DNA from: CAZTKP01 sp964614215
GTDB taxonomy: Bacteria > UBP6 > UBA1177
NCBI GenBank assembly: GCA_964614215.1
Contig: CAZTKP010000003.1
Coordinates: 1-46,381, forward strand
Direction of reading: 5' to 3'
DNA: 46,381 nt
Part shown: positions 7,066 through 15,940 of the stretch, in pieces
Layout: the number at the start of each line of letters is the position of its first letter
Numbering within the stretch: position 1 is the first letter of the stretch
Made by a program: the position numbers and the translations under genes
The notes under the pieces: model-generated
Databases searched by the model: none
What the model saw: only the letters and a program-made list of their open reading frames with translations
Told to the model about the DNA's origin: nothing

Positions 7066-8979
7066 TCAGTTAAAGTTCTTGATCATTCTTTTGTGTTCAT
7101 TGTTCTTGATCATAACGGGATATACTTTGTTGATCCCGAACTTTTTGTTCTTGAAATGAACCTTATGTTTCCCCGGATCGATGGGGTGCTTGATTATTGG
7201 TGTGGATTTGACAAGTTTCCCGTCAATGTAGACGTTTGCCCAGGGCCGGCTGTTTATGCTGATGTATGCTTTTCCGGACTTTACAGCTGTTCTTGATCCG
7301 GAATTTGAAGACGCTTTTTTTCTGGATTTTACCTTTTGGGTCCTGGAGCCTTTTACCGGTTTAAGTACAAGACTTATTTCCTTGTTTATGTTCGCGGAAA
7401 TTTTTCCTATATTCTGCTCTACAGGAAAATAGCCATCTTTTTCAGCCCGGACTTTAATGTCAAGCCCTACAGGAATGTTGACTACAGTCGGAGTTACCGC
7501 GTTGGTCTTTTCTTCATTTATGTAGAGTGTGGCACCATCAGGATCGGATTTCACAGTAAGCATTGTTTTCTGTTCACCGATCTTATAAAGTTTTACATTT
7601 TTTGTAAGAGTTTCTGCTGTTTTAAGAACGATTGACTGTTTTACAGGAACAAATCCGGGTTTTCTGAGTTCAAGCTCATGGGTCCCGGGAAGGATCCCTT
7701 CGATCTTACAGGGAGTTTCACAGCGTTTCTGATACATCGTTCCCTCATTGAGAGTAACGATGGTCTTCTGTTCGGATGAATCAACAAGAAGTGTTGCCGT
7801 ATCCTTTTTCTGTTTGAGAATGTCTGCTCCGAAATAGACAAGCGCTCCAATAATAGCTAGAAGAGCAAACAGAACCGCGAATTTCTTACCTTTTGATGAA
7901 GATGTCGGTATTATAATATCGTCAGTTCCGTCATCATCGACCATGGTCGGCTGATAGGACGTTCTGGATTGACTCAGTTCAGCAGGCTTTGCGAGTTTTT
8001 TGTACTCATCAAGCTTTGCTGTCTCTTCTTCGATCTCATCAGCGAAAAACTCGCCCATGAAATTCATCATATCCTGTCTGGTAAAGTTTTTGCCGCTTGA
8101 GTAGCTGAACTTTTTGAGATCTTCGGCAAATTCACTTGCCCACTGATATCTTTCCTCTCTGTCTTTTGCAAGAGCTTTAAAGACTATTCTGTCGATCTCC
8201 GGTGGAACAGAACTGTTGAACACACTTGGCGGTGGAACCTCAGCTTTTCTAATTTTTTCAAGAGTCTCGACATCGTTCTTTCCGAGAAAAAGTCTCTTCC
8301 CTGTGAGCATTTCAAAAAAGACTACACCCAGAGAGAATATATCACTTCTTCTGTCTATCGGCTGACCGCTTACCTGTTCGGGTGACATATAGCTGAACTT
8401 TCCTTTAAGCATTCCCGCCTGTGTTTTTGTCGACTTGCTTTTTGCCTTTGCAATTCCGAAGTCGATAAGTTTGACGGTGCCTTCGTAGGAAATGATCATG
8501 TTCTGAGGTGAGATGTCTCTGTGAACAATGTTCAGAGAGTTCATTTTGTCGTCAGTCTTTCTGTGTGCGTAGTCAAGACCTTCACAAACCTGAGCAATAG
8601 TGTATGCACTCTGCTCAACGGGCATAAGAAGATCAACTCTCTTGAGACGCTTTCTTATTGTTTTGAGGTCTTTTCCGTTTACGAGCTCCATTGCAATAAA
8701 GAAAGAATCCTCGATCTTTCCAAGTTCAAGTATCTGTACAATACTTGGATGCTGAAGCCTGACAGCGATCTTGGCCTCATCAATGAACATCTTGATGAAT
8801 TCCTGATCTTCGGCAACTTCAGGAAGGATCTTTTTTATGGCAACGATCTTCTCGAAACCTTCAACGCCGAACATTTTGGCTTTAAAGACCTCAGCCATTC
8901 CGCCAACGTTGATAAGCTCAAGTAGGTAGTATTTTCCGTAGAGTCTAGGGAGTTTGAATCCGACTTTTTTATCACTCAT
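7066..8979 (-). CDS. Membrane-anchored Ser/Thr protein kinase with three extracytoplasmic PEGA domains
   Basis: 637 residues from the ATG at 8979. The cytoplasmic kinase domain (about 17-290) has all key elements: a Gly-containing P-loop (INVGGMAEVF), VAIKK with the ATP-binding Lys49, HRDISPQN with catalytic Asp155, DFG at 173-175, and the SPEQ/D-x-W-S-like activation segment followed by RRSDIFSLGVVFFEML. A juxtamembrane linker leads to one transmembrane helix (about 367-387). Three beta-rich PEGA repeats follow: LVDSSEQ...EGILPGTHELELRKPGF, VKSDPDGATLYINEEKT...IPVGLDIKVRAEKDGY, and INSRPWANVYIDGKLVKSTP...IDPGKHKVHFKNKKF. Pkn-type kinases of this layout are common in Myxococcota. An in-frame TTG 7 codons upstream (9000) is an alternative start. 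A promoter lies at 9020-9048. No partner phosphatase or FHA gene is adjacent. Confidence 0.93.
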   Translation of the reverse strand: MSDKKVGFKLPRLYGKYYLLELINVGGMAEVFKAKMFGVEGFEKIVAIKKILPEVAEDQEFIKMFIDEAKIAVRLQHPSIVQILELGKIEDSFFIAMELVNGKDLKTIRKRLKRVDLLMPVEQSAYTIAQVCEGLDYAHRKTDDKMNSLNIVHRDISPQNMIISYEGTVKLIDFGIAKAKSKSTKTQAGMLKGKFSYMSPEQVSGQPIDRRSDIFSLGVVFFEMLTGKRLFLGKNDVETLEKIRKAEVPPPSVFNSSVPPEIDRIVFKALAKDREERYQWASEFAEDLKKFSYSSGKNFTRQDMMNFMGEFFADEIEEETAKLDEYKKLAKPAELSQSRTSYQPTMVDDDGTDDIIIPTSSSKGKKFAVLFALLAIIGALVYFGADILKQKKDTATLLVDSSEQKTIVTLNEGTMYQKRCETPCKIEGILPGTHELELRKPGFVPVKQSIVLKTAETLTKNVKLYKIGEQKTMLTVKSDPDGATLYINEEKTNAVTPTVVNIPVGLDIKVRAEKDGYFPVEQNIGKISANINKEISLVLKPVKGSRTQKVKSRKKASSNSGSRTAVKSGKAYISINSRPWANVYIDGKLVKSTPIIKHPIDPGKHKVHFKNKKFGINKVYPVMIKNNEHKRMIKNFN

Positions 8980-9019
8980 AAAAGTTTCCGTTACAATCAA
9001 CTACATTTCCGGACGGAGT

Positions 9020-9048
9020 ATGTTAGTGTTATTGTAAATATAAGTCAA
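9020..9048 (-). promoter_or_regulatory. Putative sigma70-type promoter for the PEGA kinase
   Basis: Minus-strand TTGACT (9048-9043), 17-bp spacer, TAACAT (9025-9020). It sits in the 107-base gap between rnhC and the kinase, suggesting that the kinase is transcribed independently of the upstream rnhC pair. Same hexamers as at the yjbQ promoter. Confidence 0.5.
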
Positions 9049-9086
9049 TTATTTAAAGCTAAAAATTTGTAAGTCAAAGACGAAGG

Positions 9087-10010
9087 TTAATCAGTCCGGA
9101 CAGTATTTATGAGGCTCTGAAAATTATGAAAATGGGTTTTGCATACAGCTCTTAAAGTTTTTTCTCCGAAATCACTGAGAATTTTTTCTGCAGTTTTATC
9201 AGAATCAGCTCCGCTTCCGGAAAGTAGCCGGATCTTTCCCTGAAAATATTTCTCGGAAAGAAGGTCGAGCTGCGTAACATATTCGGCTCTTGCAAGAATA
9301 GAAGCTATTGCAACGGCAGGGTCCTGTTCGGCTCTGACTCTAAATTCTACAGGGGTTTTCAATGTGTTGCGGGTGATAATAGAAGTGATTTTCCTGTCAC
9401 CGGAAAACTGATCGACAACTATCTTCTTCACATCCTTTCTCTTCTCAAGAAGGTTCGAGATTGCCTTTGAGTGTGCCCAGGCAAGTAGAGAGTTCAGATT
9501 TTTTCCCTTTGAGCTGAGATTTTCATAGAACGAGTTGTATCTTTCCGGATTTATGCGGACTATAGAGTAGGATTCCTGAAACTTTTTCTGTATGTGCCGA
9601 TAGAGAGATAAGATCTTGTCATTACTTAATTTTTTGCTGTCCTTGACGTCCAGTTCCAGTAGTTCCTTTTCTTTTTCACCGAGTAGAAAACAGCAGACAG
9701 TTAAAGGTCCGAAAAAGTCTCCTTTTCCTGCCTCATCTGAGCCCGCAGTGCCGGTTTCAGTTAACAGAGAAAGCAGAATGGAACGTATCACGGGGCTTGA
9801 AGTTACAAAGGAAAATCCCTTTTTTTCAGTGTGATAGATAGTGACTGCAAGGTCTTTATTCTTTTTTTCAGGATGAATGACCTTGAAAGACAGTCCGTAA
9901 TCGATCTCTCTGAAGCTGTCGGGAATGACTATAAATCCCGATTCAAGTATTTTTCTGTATGCGCTTTCGGCAAAAGCTGCAAGGGTCTTATCTTGTGAGT
10001 ATAGTTCCAT
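9087..10010 (-). CDS. rnhC: Ribonuclease HIII
   Basis: 307 residues, the usual length of RNase HIII, which hydrolyses the RNA strand of RNA/DNA hybrids. Residues 1-80 are the N-terminal substrate-binding (TBP-like) domain that distinguishes HIII from HII. The catalytic domain starts at GTAGSDEAGKGDFFGPL (Asp92-Glu93). It continues with LDVKDSKKLSNDKI, NLNSLLAWAHSKAI and KKIVVDQFSG (another acidic ligand), then AEQDPAVAIASILARA, the conserved block near the last catalytic acid. The DEAGKGDFFGP motif is specific to HIII. The ATG lies inside the end of the preceding DUF2520 gene (23-base overlap in another frame), implying translational coupling. RNase HIII is commoner in Firmicutes, Chlamydiae and thermophiles than in Proteobacteria, so its presence is a mild lineage clue. 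Confidence 0.93.
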   Translation of the reverse strand: MELYSQDKTLAAFAESAYRKILESGFIVIPDSFREIDYGLSFKVIHPEKKNKDLAVTIYHTEKKGFSFVTSSPVIRSILLSLLTETGTAGSDEAGKGDFFGPLTVCCFLLGEKEKELLELDVKDSKKLSNDKILSLYRHIQKKFQESYSIVRINPERYNSFYENLSSKGKNLNSLLAWAHSKAISNLLEKRKDVKKIVVDQFSGDRKITSIITRNTLKTPVEFRVRAEQDPAVAIASILARAEYVTQLDLLSEKYFQGKIRLLSGSGADSDKTAEKILSDFGEKTLRAVCKTHFHNFQSLINTVRTD

Positions 10011-10692
10011 TTCTTAAAGTGTTCCCGATCATTTTGTTGATTTTCTCAAAGACCTCGGAGAGATCTTTGTTTATTTTCCTTAACTCTCTGGTTTCATTTT
10101 TTATTGTTGAGATGTCTCCCCTTGATGCCGGACCGCTTATCCCCTTTGTCCCGAGTGAAATGTTGCTGAGAGAGGAAAGCATGAGCTGGTTAAGGATCCT
10201 CAGTGCATTTTTCTCAGTAAAACCTTCTTTTTTCAGTAACTCGAGAGCGGCAATACTGAAGAACTGGGCAAAGTTGCCTGATAAGACTGCAGATGTGTGG
10301 TAGAGTGCGGAGGGGACAACTCCCGCATAAATAAAATCTATACGGATGGAATGAAGAATCTTTTCAAGGTCTTCACGATCTTTTGACCATAGTGTGAAGA
10401 CAACATCCGAAAGGTCGGTGTCTTTCCCTATTGAACAGTAGGGATGAAGCAGATGCATGTCTTCCGTGTCGGAGGCAGCTGAAAAGTGAATGACCTTAAG
10501 GTTTTGAAATTTATCAGATATCTCTGCATAAAGATTGGCGACGGCATCGTCGGGGACTGCAAGAAAAAGGATGCCTGAAGAATCTTTTTCAAATTTATTT
10601 TGATCAAAAGTATGCAAGGGGATGTTATTCTTTTTAAAATGTCCTGCAACTGCCGAGCCGACTTTCCCTTTTCCAAGTAGAAAATAATTCAC
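9988..10692 (-). CDS. Rossmann-like / DUF2520 domain protein (putative NAD(P)-dependent oxidoreductase)
   Basis: 234 residues from the GTG at 10692. N-terminal Rossmann fold: YFLLGKGKVGSAVAGHF carries the GxGxxG-type dinucleotide loop, followed by GILFLAVPDDAV and LKVIHFSAASD. The C-terminal half matches the DUF2520 pattern: the YAGVVPSALYHTSAVLSGNF helix, then KGISGPASRGDISTI, the family's conserved GP-x-RGD-x-x-TI block. Members resemble 6-phosphogluconate/ketopantoate-type dehydrogenases, but the substrate is unknown. The GTG was preferred over an in-frame TTG at 10707 because the encoded protein then begins MNYFLLGKG, directly at the first beta-strand, with GGAT 6 bases upstream. A TATAAT on the minus strand at 10713-10708 would give a very short leader, so initiation here remains uncertain. 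It overlaps rnhC by 23 bases. Confidence 0.85.
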   Translation of the reverse strand: MNYFLLGKGKVGSAVAGHFKKNNIPLHTFDQNKFEKDSSGILFLAVPDDAVANLYAEISDKFQNLKVIHFSAASDTEDMHLLHPYCSIGKDTDLSDVVFTLWSKDREDLEKILHSIRIDFIYAGVVPSALYHTSAVLSGNFAQFFSIAALELLKKEGFTEKNALRILNQLMLSSLSNISLGTKGISGPASRGDISTIKNETRELRKINKDLSEVFEKINKMIGNTLRNGTILTR

Positions 10693-10765
10693 GATACATC
10701 CGGGCAAATTATAAAATCATTGACAGATAGTATCTTTACATCTTCTGCTAAGTCAATCATTTAAT

Positions 10766-10793
10766 TTGACAAAAGATGTTTTTCGGTTAAAAA
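10766..10793 (+). promoter_or_regulatory. Putative sigma70-type promoter for acpP-fabF
   Basis: Perfect TTGACA (10766-10771), 16-bp spacer, weak TAAAAA (10788-10793), about 50 bases upstream of the acpP ATG, in the divergent gap with the DUF2520 gene. The -10 is poor. Confidence 0.4.
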
Positions 10794-10843
10794 ACTGTAC
10801 TCAGGTGTCATGGACACTTTTGTGAACTTGTTCGGAGGAAAAA

Positions 10844-11083
10844 ATGGAAAGAGCGGAAATTCTTAAGAAAGTTATAGACCTTGCTGCTGACAAGCTTGCG
10901 GCTGATGCTCAGAATATATCTGAAAGTACTAATTTCGAGGAAGATCTGAACGCTGATTCCATTGATCTCACAGATTTTATCATGGAACTTGAAAGTGAGT
11001 TCGATGTCGAGATCCCGGACGAGGATCTTGAAAAAATAAAGACAGCAAAGGACGCTGTCGATTATATTGCCGGCAAACTCTGA
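10844..11083 (+). CDS. acpP: Acyl carrier protein
   Basis: 79 residues, strongly acidic, normal ACP length. The phosphopantetheine attachment motif NADSIDLTDFIMELE is present with Ser39 as the modified residue (family: DSLD-x-VE; here Ile replaces Leu and LTD replaces x-VE, a minor variation). The fourth-helix region EDLEKIKTAKDAVDYI is typical. It carries growing acyl chains in type II fatty acid synthesis. GGAGG lies 5-6 bases before the ATG. It is followed 12 bases after its stop by fabF, a very common pairing. Confidence 0.96.
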   Translation: MERAEILKKVIDLAADKLAADAQNISESTNFEEDLNADSIDLTDFIMELESEFDVEIPDEDLEKIKTAKDAVDYIAGKL

Positions 11084-11095
11084 TCTTTCTGCCCA

Positions 11096-12334
11096 ATGAG
11101 GCGCGTTGTTGTTACAGGCCTGGGAGCTGTTACTCCCAATGGCAACTCATTCAATGAATCCTGGAACGCTTATCTTAATTTTAAGAGCGGTATCACGGAA
11201 ATAACAAAATTTGATACAGCAGATCTGAACGTGAAAATAGCAGGAGAAGTGAAGAACTTCGATCCGCTTGAATACGGGATGGACAGAAAATTTCTTAAAA
11301 GGACGGATATCGTTTCCCAGTATCTGATGGCTGCTGCCCGGGAAGCTTTTAAAGATAGCGGAATTCCTGAAAATCATTACAGCCCTCAAAGGTCAGGGTG
11401 TACAGTTTCTACTGGGTTCGGAGGAATTGAGACCTACGAGAGGGATCACGAATCGCTTATTGCATCAGGACCGAAAAAGGTGTCTCCTTTCCTTGTTCCG
11501 AGATTTCTGACAAATATGCCCGGTGGCTGGGTGTCGATGGAGTATAACCTTCAGGGGTATATATCAGCATGTGCCGCTGCCTGTGCGACAGGTACGGTGT
11601 CTGTGATAGACGGCTACAGAGCTGTTAAAGACGGGCTTGTCGATATGGTCTTTGCCGGTGCAGGTGAAGCTTCTGTCACCAGACATGTGGCGGCAGGTTT
11701 CGGAAACCTCAAAGCTTTGAGCACAAAAAATGATACTCCACAGCATGCGAGTTCACCTTTTGATAAAAATAGAAACGGTTTTGTGCTGTCCGAAGGTGCC
11801 GCTGTTCTGATACTTGAGGAGTTGGAAAGTGCTCAAAAAAGAGGAGCCGATATTTATGCGGAAATAACAGGCTGGGGAATAACCTCTGACGCTTCACATT
11901 TCACACATCCGAGTGAAGATGGTCGCGGAATGATCAGTGCAATGTCTCTTGCATTAAAAACTTCAGGGCTGAAAGCTGAACAAATACAATATGTTAATGC
12001 TCACGGCACATCTACAAAAATGAACGATTCAGCTGAAACTAAAGCCATCAGAAAAGTGTTCGGGGATCATGCTGAAAAACTTGTAGTTTCCTCCACTAAA
12101 TCCATGTCGGGACACCTTCTTTCCGCTGCCGGAGCCTTAGAAGCAGCTGTTACGGCAAAGAGCTTAAAGGAGCAGGTCGTTCACGGTACAATGAATTTTA
12201 AGGAGCGTGATGAAGACTGTGATCTTGATTACTGCGGCGAGGGTTTCAGAAAATTAAATATCGCAAATGCTTTGAGCAATTCTTTTGGATTCGGCGGCAT
12301 TAATTCAGTGGTTGTTTTCTCAGAATTAAAGTAA
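11096..12334 (+). CDS. fabF: 3-oxoacyl-[acyl-carrier-protein] synthase II
   Basis: 412 residues, the same length class as E. coli FabF (413 aa). It begins RRVVVTGLGAVTPNGNS, the standard KAS start. The Cys-His-His triad falls at Cys163 (AACATGT), His303 (NAHGTST) and His340 (STKSMSGHLLSAAGALE), the same positions as in E. coli FabF. The closing NALSNSFGFGGINSVVVF glycine-rich loop is intact. It condenses malonyl-ACP with acyl-ACP in fatty acid elongation and pairs with the ACP encoded just upstream. There is no good Shine-Dalgarno before the ATG, so translation may depend on acpP. No other fab genes follow. Confidence 0.96.
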   Translation: MRRVVVTGLGAVTPNGNSFNESWNAYLNFKSGITEITKFDTADLNVKIAGEVKNFDPLEYGMDRKFLKRTDIVSQYLMAAAREAFKDSGIPENHYSPQRSGCTVSTGFGGIETYERDHESLIASGPKKVSPFLVPRFLTNMPGGWVSMEYNLQGYISACAAACATGTVSVIDGYRAVKDGLVDMVFAGAGEASVTRHVAAGFGNLKALSTKNDTPQHASSPFDKNRNGFVLSEGAAVLILEELESAQKRGADIYAEITGWGITSDASHFTHPSEDGRGMISAMSLALKTSGLKAEQIQYVNAHGTSTKMNDSAETKAIRKVFGDHAEKLVVSSTKSMSGHLLSAAGALEAAVTAKSLKEQVVHGTMNFKERDEDCDLDYCGEGFRKLNIANALSNSFGFGGINSVVVFSELK

Positions 12335-12437
12335 TTTCCTTAAAAAAACCATTATCTTAAAAACTTTACTTTTTTTGTAATACAAGTAGAAAGTTATTCG
12401 CCAAAATTGTGTTACAGATCATTGGAGTTCTTTTATC

Positions 12438-15101
12438 ATGGAAATCAGTAAAAAATACGATCATTCAGGAATTGAGAGAAAATGGTACAGGCACTGGGAG
12501 GAAAATGGCTATTTTACTGCGGAACCGGACAGTGACAAACCTGCTTATTCGATAGTTCTTCCACCCCCTAACGTTACAGGCGTACTTCATATGGGACATG
12601 CTGTAATGGCAGTTGTCCAGGATGTTATGAGCCGTTACAAGAGAATGTCGGGTTACGATGTTCTGTGGCTTCCGGGAACAGACCACGCCGGTATTGCCAC
12701 TCAGATGGTTGTCGAAAGGGCGTTGAAGGAAGAGGGCCTTACAAAATATGATCTGGGCAGAGAAAAGTTTCTTGAAAAAGTATGGGCATGGAAAAAGGAA
12801 AACGGAAACACCATCACAAAACAGCTTAGATGCCTCGGCACATCGCTTGACTGGTCAAGAGAACGTTTCACGATGGATGAAATGCTTTCAAAAGCGGTTA
12901 AAGAGGTGTTTGTATCACTTTATGAAGAAGGTCTGATCTACAGGAGCAACTATATAATCAACTGGTGCCCGAGCTGTCATACTGCCCTGAGCGACCTTGA
13001 AGTTGACCACGAGGACGATGACGGAAATCTGTGGTATATCAAATATCCTGTTGCCGGAAACGAAGAGAAGTATCTGGTGGTTGCCACGACAAGGCCTGAG
13101 ACAATGCTTGGTGATACCGGTGTTGCTGTTCATCCTGAAGACCCCAGAAATAATGATCTCATCGGAAAAAATGTGATTCTTCCTCTTGTAAACAGAGAGA
13201 TACCTGTCGTGGGTGATGACATTCTTGTTGATATGGAGTTCGGAACAGGTGCGGTAAAAGTTACTCCTGCTCATGATTTCAATGACTTCGAGACTGGAAA
13301 AAGACACAACCTTGAAGAGATAAACGTAATTAACGAAGATGGAAAGATAAATGCTCTCGGCGGAAAATACGAAGGTCTTACGGTTAAGGAAGCGAGAAAG
13401 GCTGTTGTAAAAGATCTTGAAGAACTTGGATATCTCATGAAGATCGAGAAGCATTCTCACTCTGTAGGGCACTGTGACAGATGCAGAACAACTGTTGAGC
13501 CGATCCTTTCAAAGCAGTGGTTCATAAAGATCGATTCACTTGCAAAACCGGCTATTGAAGCTGTTGAGAGCGGAAAGATCGTTTTTCAGCCGGAGAACTG
13601 GAAGAAAACTTACTACGAGTGGATGTACAACATCAAGGACTGGTGTATAAGCAGACAGCTCTGGTGGGGACATCAGATACCTGCCTGGTACTGTGATGAC
13701 TGCGGTGAGGTGACAGTTTCAAGAGGAACGCCGGAAAAATGCTCACACTGCTCGTCCACAAATATCAGACAGGACAAAGATGTTCTGGACACATGGTTCA
13801 GTTCGGCGCTGTGGCCTTTCTCAACTATGGGTTGGCCTGAGAAAACTCCGGAGCTAAATAAATACTATCCGACAACCCTCATGGAGACTGGATTTGATAT
13901 CATTTTCTTCTGGGTTGCAAGGATGATAATGATGGGAATGAAGTTCATGAAGGATATCCCTTTTGAAAAGGTTTATTTCCATGGACTTGTCCGTGACGAA
14001 AAGGGTCAGAAGATGTCAAAGACAAAGGGCAATGTTATCGATCCTCTTGAAATTACTGAGAAATACGGAGCAGACGCTCTGAGATTCACCTTTTCAATGA
14101 TGCCTCTTGCGGCAAGAGATATTAAACTTTCTGTTGACTGGATAGAAGGTTACTGGGGTTTTATCAACAAGATATATAACGCTGTACGTTTCTGTCTCAT
14201 GCAGTTTGAAGATGGTGAGAAAATAGAATTTGATCCTGCACAGTACATGGAGGATGATTTCTCCTTTGCTGACAAGTGGATACTTACAAGGCTTGAATCT
14301 GTAACAAAAGATGTTAACAATTCTCTTGAGGAAATGAGATTCCACGATGCTGCCGGAACTCTTTATCATTTCTTCTGGCATGAGTTCTGCGACTGGTATA
14401 TTGAGCTTGTAAAGCCCGTTTTCTTCGGTGAGAATGAAGCGGAAAAAGAGATTGCCAAGAAAGTTCTGACCAAAGTTCTTGATTCAAGTCTCAAGCTGCT
14501 TCATCCGTTTATGCCTCATGTTACAGAAGAACTCTGGCAGAACCTGCCTTTTGATTTTGAAAGCAGGTCTGAATCTATAATGATCAGCTCTTTTCCTGTT
14601 GCAGGCCAGAGTCCGGTCTTTGAAAAAGATGCTGAAACGATGGAGCAGATCACTGAAATTATCGGAAAGATCAGAAATATCAGAGCAGAGAACAATATCA
14701 AACCGTCTGCTGAGGTTGAGATAATCTTATCTCTGAACGATGAGGTTGAAAAAGCGGTAAAGGAAAAAGAGGAGTATATTCTCAAACTTGCAAGAGTTAA
14801 GTCGATAAATTATTCTGAAGATTACTCTCCTGACAAAGAGACGGTTTCTGCTATAGTTAAGGGTGGAAAACTCTACATTTCTCTTGCAGGACTGATAGAT
14901 TTCTCCGAGGAGATCAGAAGACTTGAGAAGGAGCTTGCAAAATTCCAGAAGGATTTTGACCTCTGCGACAGAAAGCTTGGAAATGAGAACTTCCTGAGCA
15001 AGGCAAAGCCTGATGTAGTTGAAAAGGAAAAGGAGAAACATGCCGAGCTTAATGAAAAAATAAGCCATATAAAACAGAGACTTGAAGAGATAAAAGAATG
15101 A
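12438..15101 (+). CDS. valS: Valyl-tRNA synthetase
   Basis: 887 residues, typical bacterial ValRS. N-terminal SGIERKWYRHWEENGYF; HIGH-type motif PPPNVTGVLHMGHA; TDHAGIATQ, the ValRS hallmark; and a CP1 editing domain containing TTRPETMLGDTGVAV and the GTGAVKVTPAHDFND block. KMSKS-type motif KMSKTKGNVIDP. Two Cys-rich knuckles are present (CPSCH and CDDCGEVTV...CSHC). The end is a C-terminal coiled-coil arm (SEEIRRLEKELAKFQKD) that contacts tRNA. It charges tRNA(Val) with editing against threonine. GGAG lies about 10 bases upstream of the ATG. It heads a run of five genes with overlapping stop/start codons. The 103 bases after fabF hold A/T-rich sequence with a small TTGTAATACAA palindrome but no convincing promoter or T-box leader. 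Confidence 0.97.
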   Translation: MEISKKYDHSGIERKWYRHWEENGYFTAEPDSDKPAYSIVLPPPNVTGVLHMGHAVMAVVQDVMSRYKRMSGYDVLWLPGTDHAGIATQMVVERALKEEGLTKYDLGREKFLEKVWAWKKENGNTITKQLRCLGTSLDWSRERFTMDEMLSKAVKEVFVSLYEEGLIYRSNYIINWCPSCHTALSDLEVDHEDDDGNLWYIKYPVAGNEEKYLVVATTRPETMLGDTGVAVHPEDPRNNDLIGKNVILPLVNREIPVVGDDILVDMEFGTGAVKVTPAHDFNDFETGKRHNLEEINVINEDGKINALGGKYEGLTVKEARKAVVKDLEELGYLMKIEKHSHSVGHCDRCRTTVEPILSKQWFIKIDSLAKPAIEAVESGKIVFQPENWKKTYYEWMYNIKDWCISRQLWWGHQIPAWYCDDCGEVTVSRGTPEKCSHCSSTNIRQDKDVLDTWFSSALWPFSTMGWPEKTPELNKYYPTTLMETGFDIIFFWVARMIMMGMKFMKDIPFEKVYFHGLVRDEKGQKMSKTKGNVIDPLEITEKYGADALRFTFSMMPLAARDIKLSVDWIEGYWGFINKIYNAVRFCLMQFEDGEKIEFDPAQYMEDDFSFADKWILTRLESVTKDVNNSLEEMRFHDAAGTLYHFFWHEFCDWYIELVKPVFFGENEAEKEIAKKVLTKVLDSSLKLLHPFMPHVTEELWQNLPFDFESRSESIMISSFPVAGQSPVFEKDAETMEQITEIIGKIRNIRAENNIKPSAEVEIILSLNDEVEKAVKEKEEYILKLARVKSINYSEDYSPDKETVSAIVKGGKLYISLAGLIDFSEEIRRLEKELAKFQKDFDLCDRKLGNENFLSKAKPDVVEKEKEKHAELNEKISHIKQRLEEIKE

Positions 15102-15940
15102 AAGTTCCAAATTATGTTTCGGAAAAGTTCATAGGTCTGGTTTTAGAAGAAGATATCGGAAGAGGTGACCTGACGACTGAACTGACTCCGGGAAGCGGTG
15201 TCGAAGGTGTCGGCATAGTGAAAGCAAAAGAGGCTCTTGTTCTGTGCGGTGTTGATCTTGCGGCCTATGTTTTTCAGAAAATTGATCCTGCGTTGAAAGT
15301 GGAAATAAAGAACAGCGACGGTTCTTTTCTTAAAAAAGGTGAAGTTATTCTTGAAGTCAGGGGGGCTTCAGGATCTATTCTGACTGCGGAAAGGACAGTT
15401 CTTAATTTTTTACAGAGGTTAAGCGGCGTGTCAACTCTCACTATGGACTATGTTGCTCAGATAGCAGAAGGATCGGAAACGCGGATAGTTGATACGAGAA
15501 AGACCACTCCGGGCTGGAGAACGCTTGAAAAGTATGCTGTCAGGGTCGGAGGTGCATCGAATCACAGGTTCGGACTTGATGACGGAATAATGATAAAGGA
15601 CAACCATATTGAGATGGCCGGATCTATTGGAAAGGCTGTGGAAGCAGTAAGGTCCGGGTGTCATCATCTGCTTAAGATCGAAGTTGAGACGACAGACCTC
15701 AATGAGGTCAGAGAGGCGCTGGATGCCGGAGCAGATGTAATAATGCTTGACAATATGAGTTCCGAAATGATGAGAGATGCCGTAGTTATGATAGAGGGCA
15801 GGGCTGTCACTGAGATATCTGGCGGAGTAAAGCTCGAAAGAATTCAAGAGCTTTCGCTTATAGGTGCTGATTTTATCTCAGTTGGTGCTTTAACACATTC
15901 AGCAGTTGCCAAAGATATTAACCTCACACTAGAAATATGA
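15098..15940 (+). CDS. nadC: Nicotinate-nucleotide pyrophosphorylase (carboxylating)
   Basis: 280 residues, the normal quinolinate phosphoribosyltransferase length. It converts quinolinate and PRPP to nicotinate mononucleotide, CO2 and pyrophosphate in de novo NAD synthesis. Motifs: EEDIGRGDLTTELT near the N-terminus, TVLNFLQRLSGVSTLT, and RIVDTRKTTPGWRTLEKYAV followed by GGASNHRFGLDDGIMIKDNH, the PRPP/quinolinate site. Also KIEVETTDLNEVREAL, ADVIMLDNMS and EISGGVKLERI. It overlaps valS by 4 bases (ATGA), indicating translational coupling. No nadA or nadB is adjacent. Confidence 0.96.
   Translation: MKVPNYVSEKFIGLVLEEDIGRGDLTTELTPGSGVEGVGIVKAKEALVLCGVDLAAYVFQKIDPALKVEIKNSDGSFLKKGEVILEVRGASGSILTAERTVLNFLQRLSGVSTLTMDYVAQIAEGSETRIVDTRKTTPGWRTLEKYAVRVGGASNHRFGLDDGIMIKDNHIEMAGSIGKAVEAVRSGCHHLLKIEVETTDLNEVREALDAGADVIMLDNMSSEMMRDAVVMIEGRAVTEISGGVKLERIQELSLIGADFISVGALTHSAVAKDINLTLEI

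Noticed and set aside
10705..10713. TATAAT on the minus strand just upstream of the DUF2520 gene as its promoter
   Set aside because: There is no -35 at a sensible distance, and the transcript would start only a few bases before the GTG. Listed only as an uncertainty.
12335..12437. Possible T-box or other riboswitch leader before valS
   Set aside because: The gap is only 103 bases and lacks a T-box sequence or stable antiterminator/terminator pair. Only a short TTGTAATACAA palindrome is seen.
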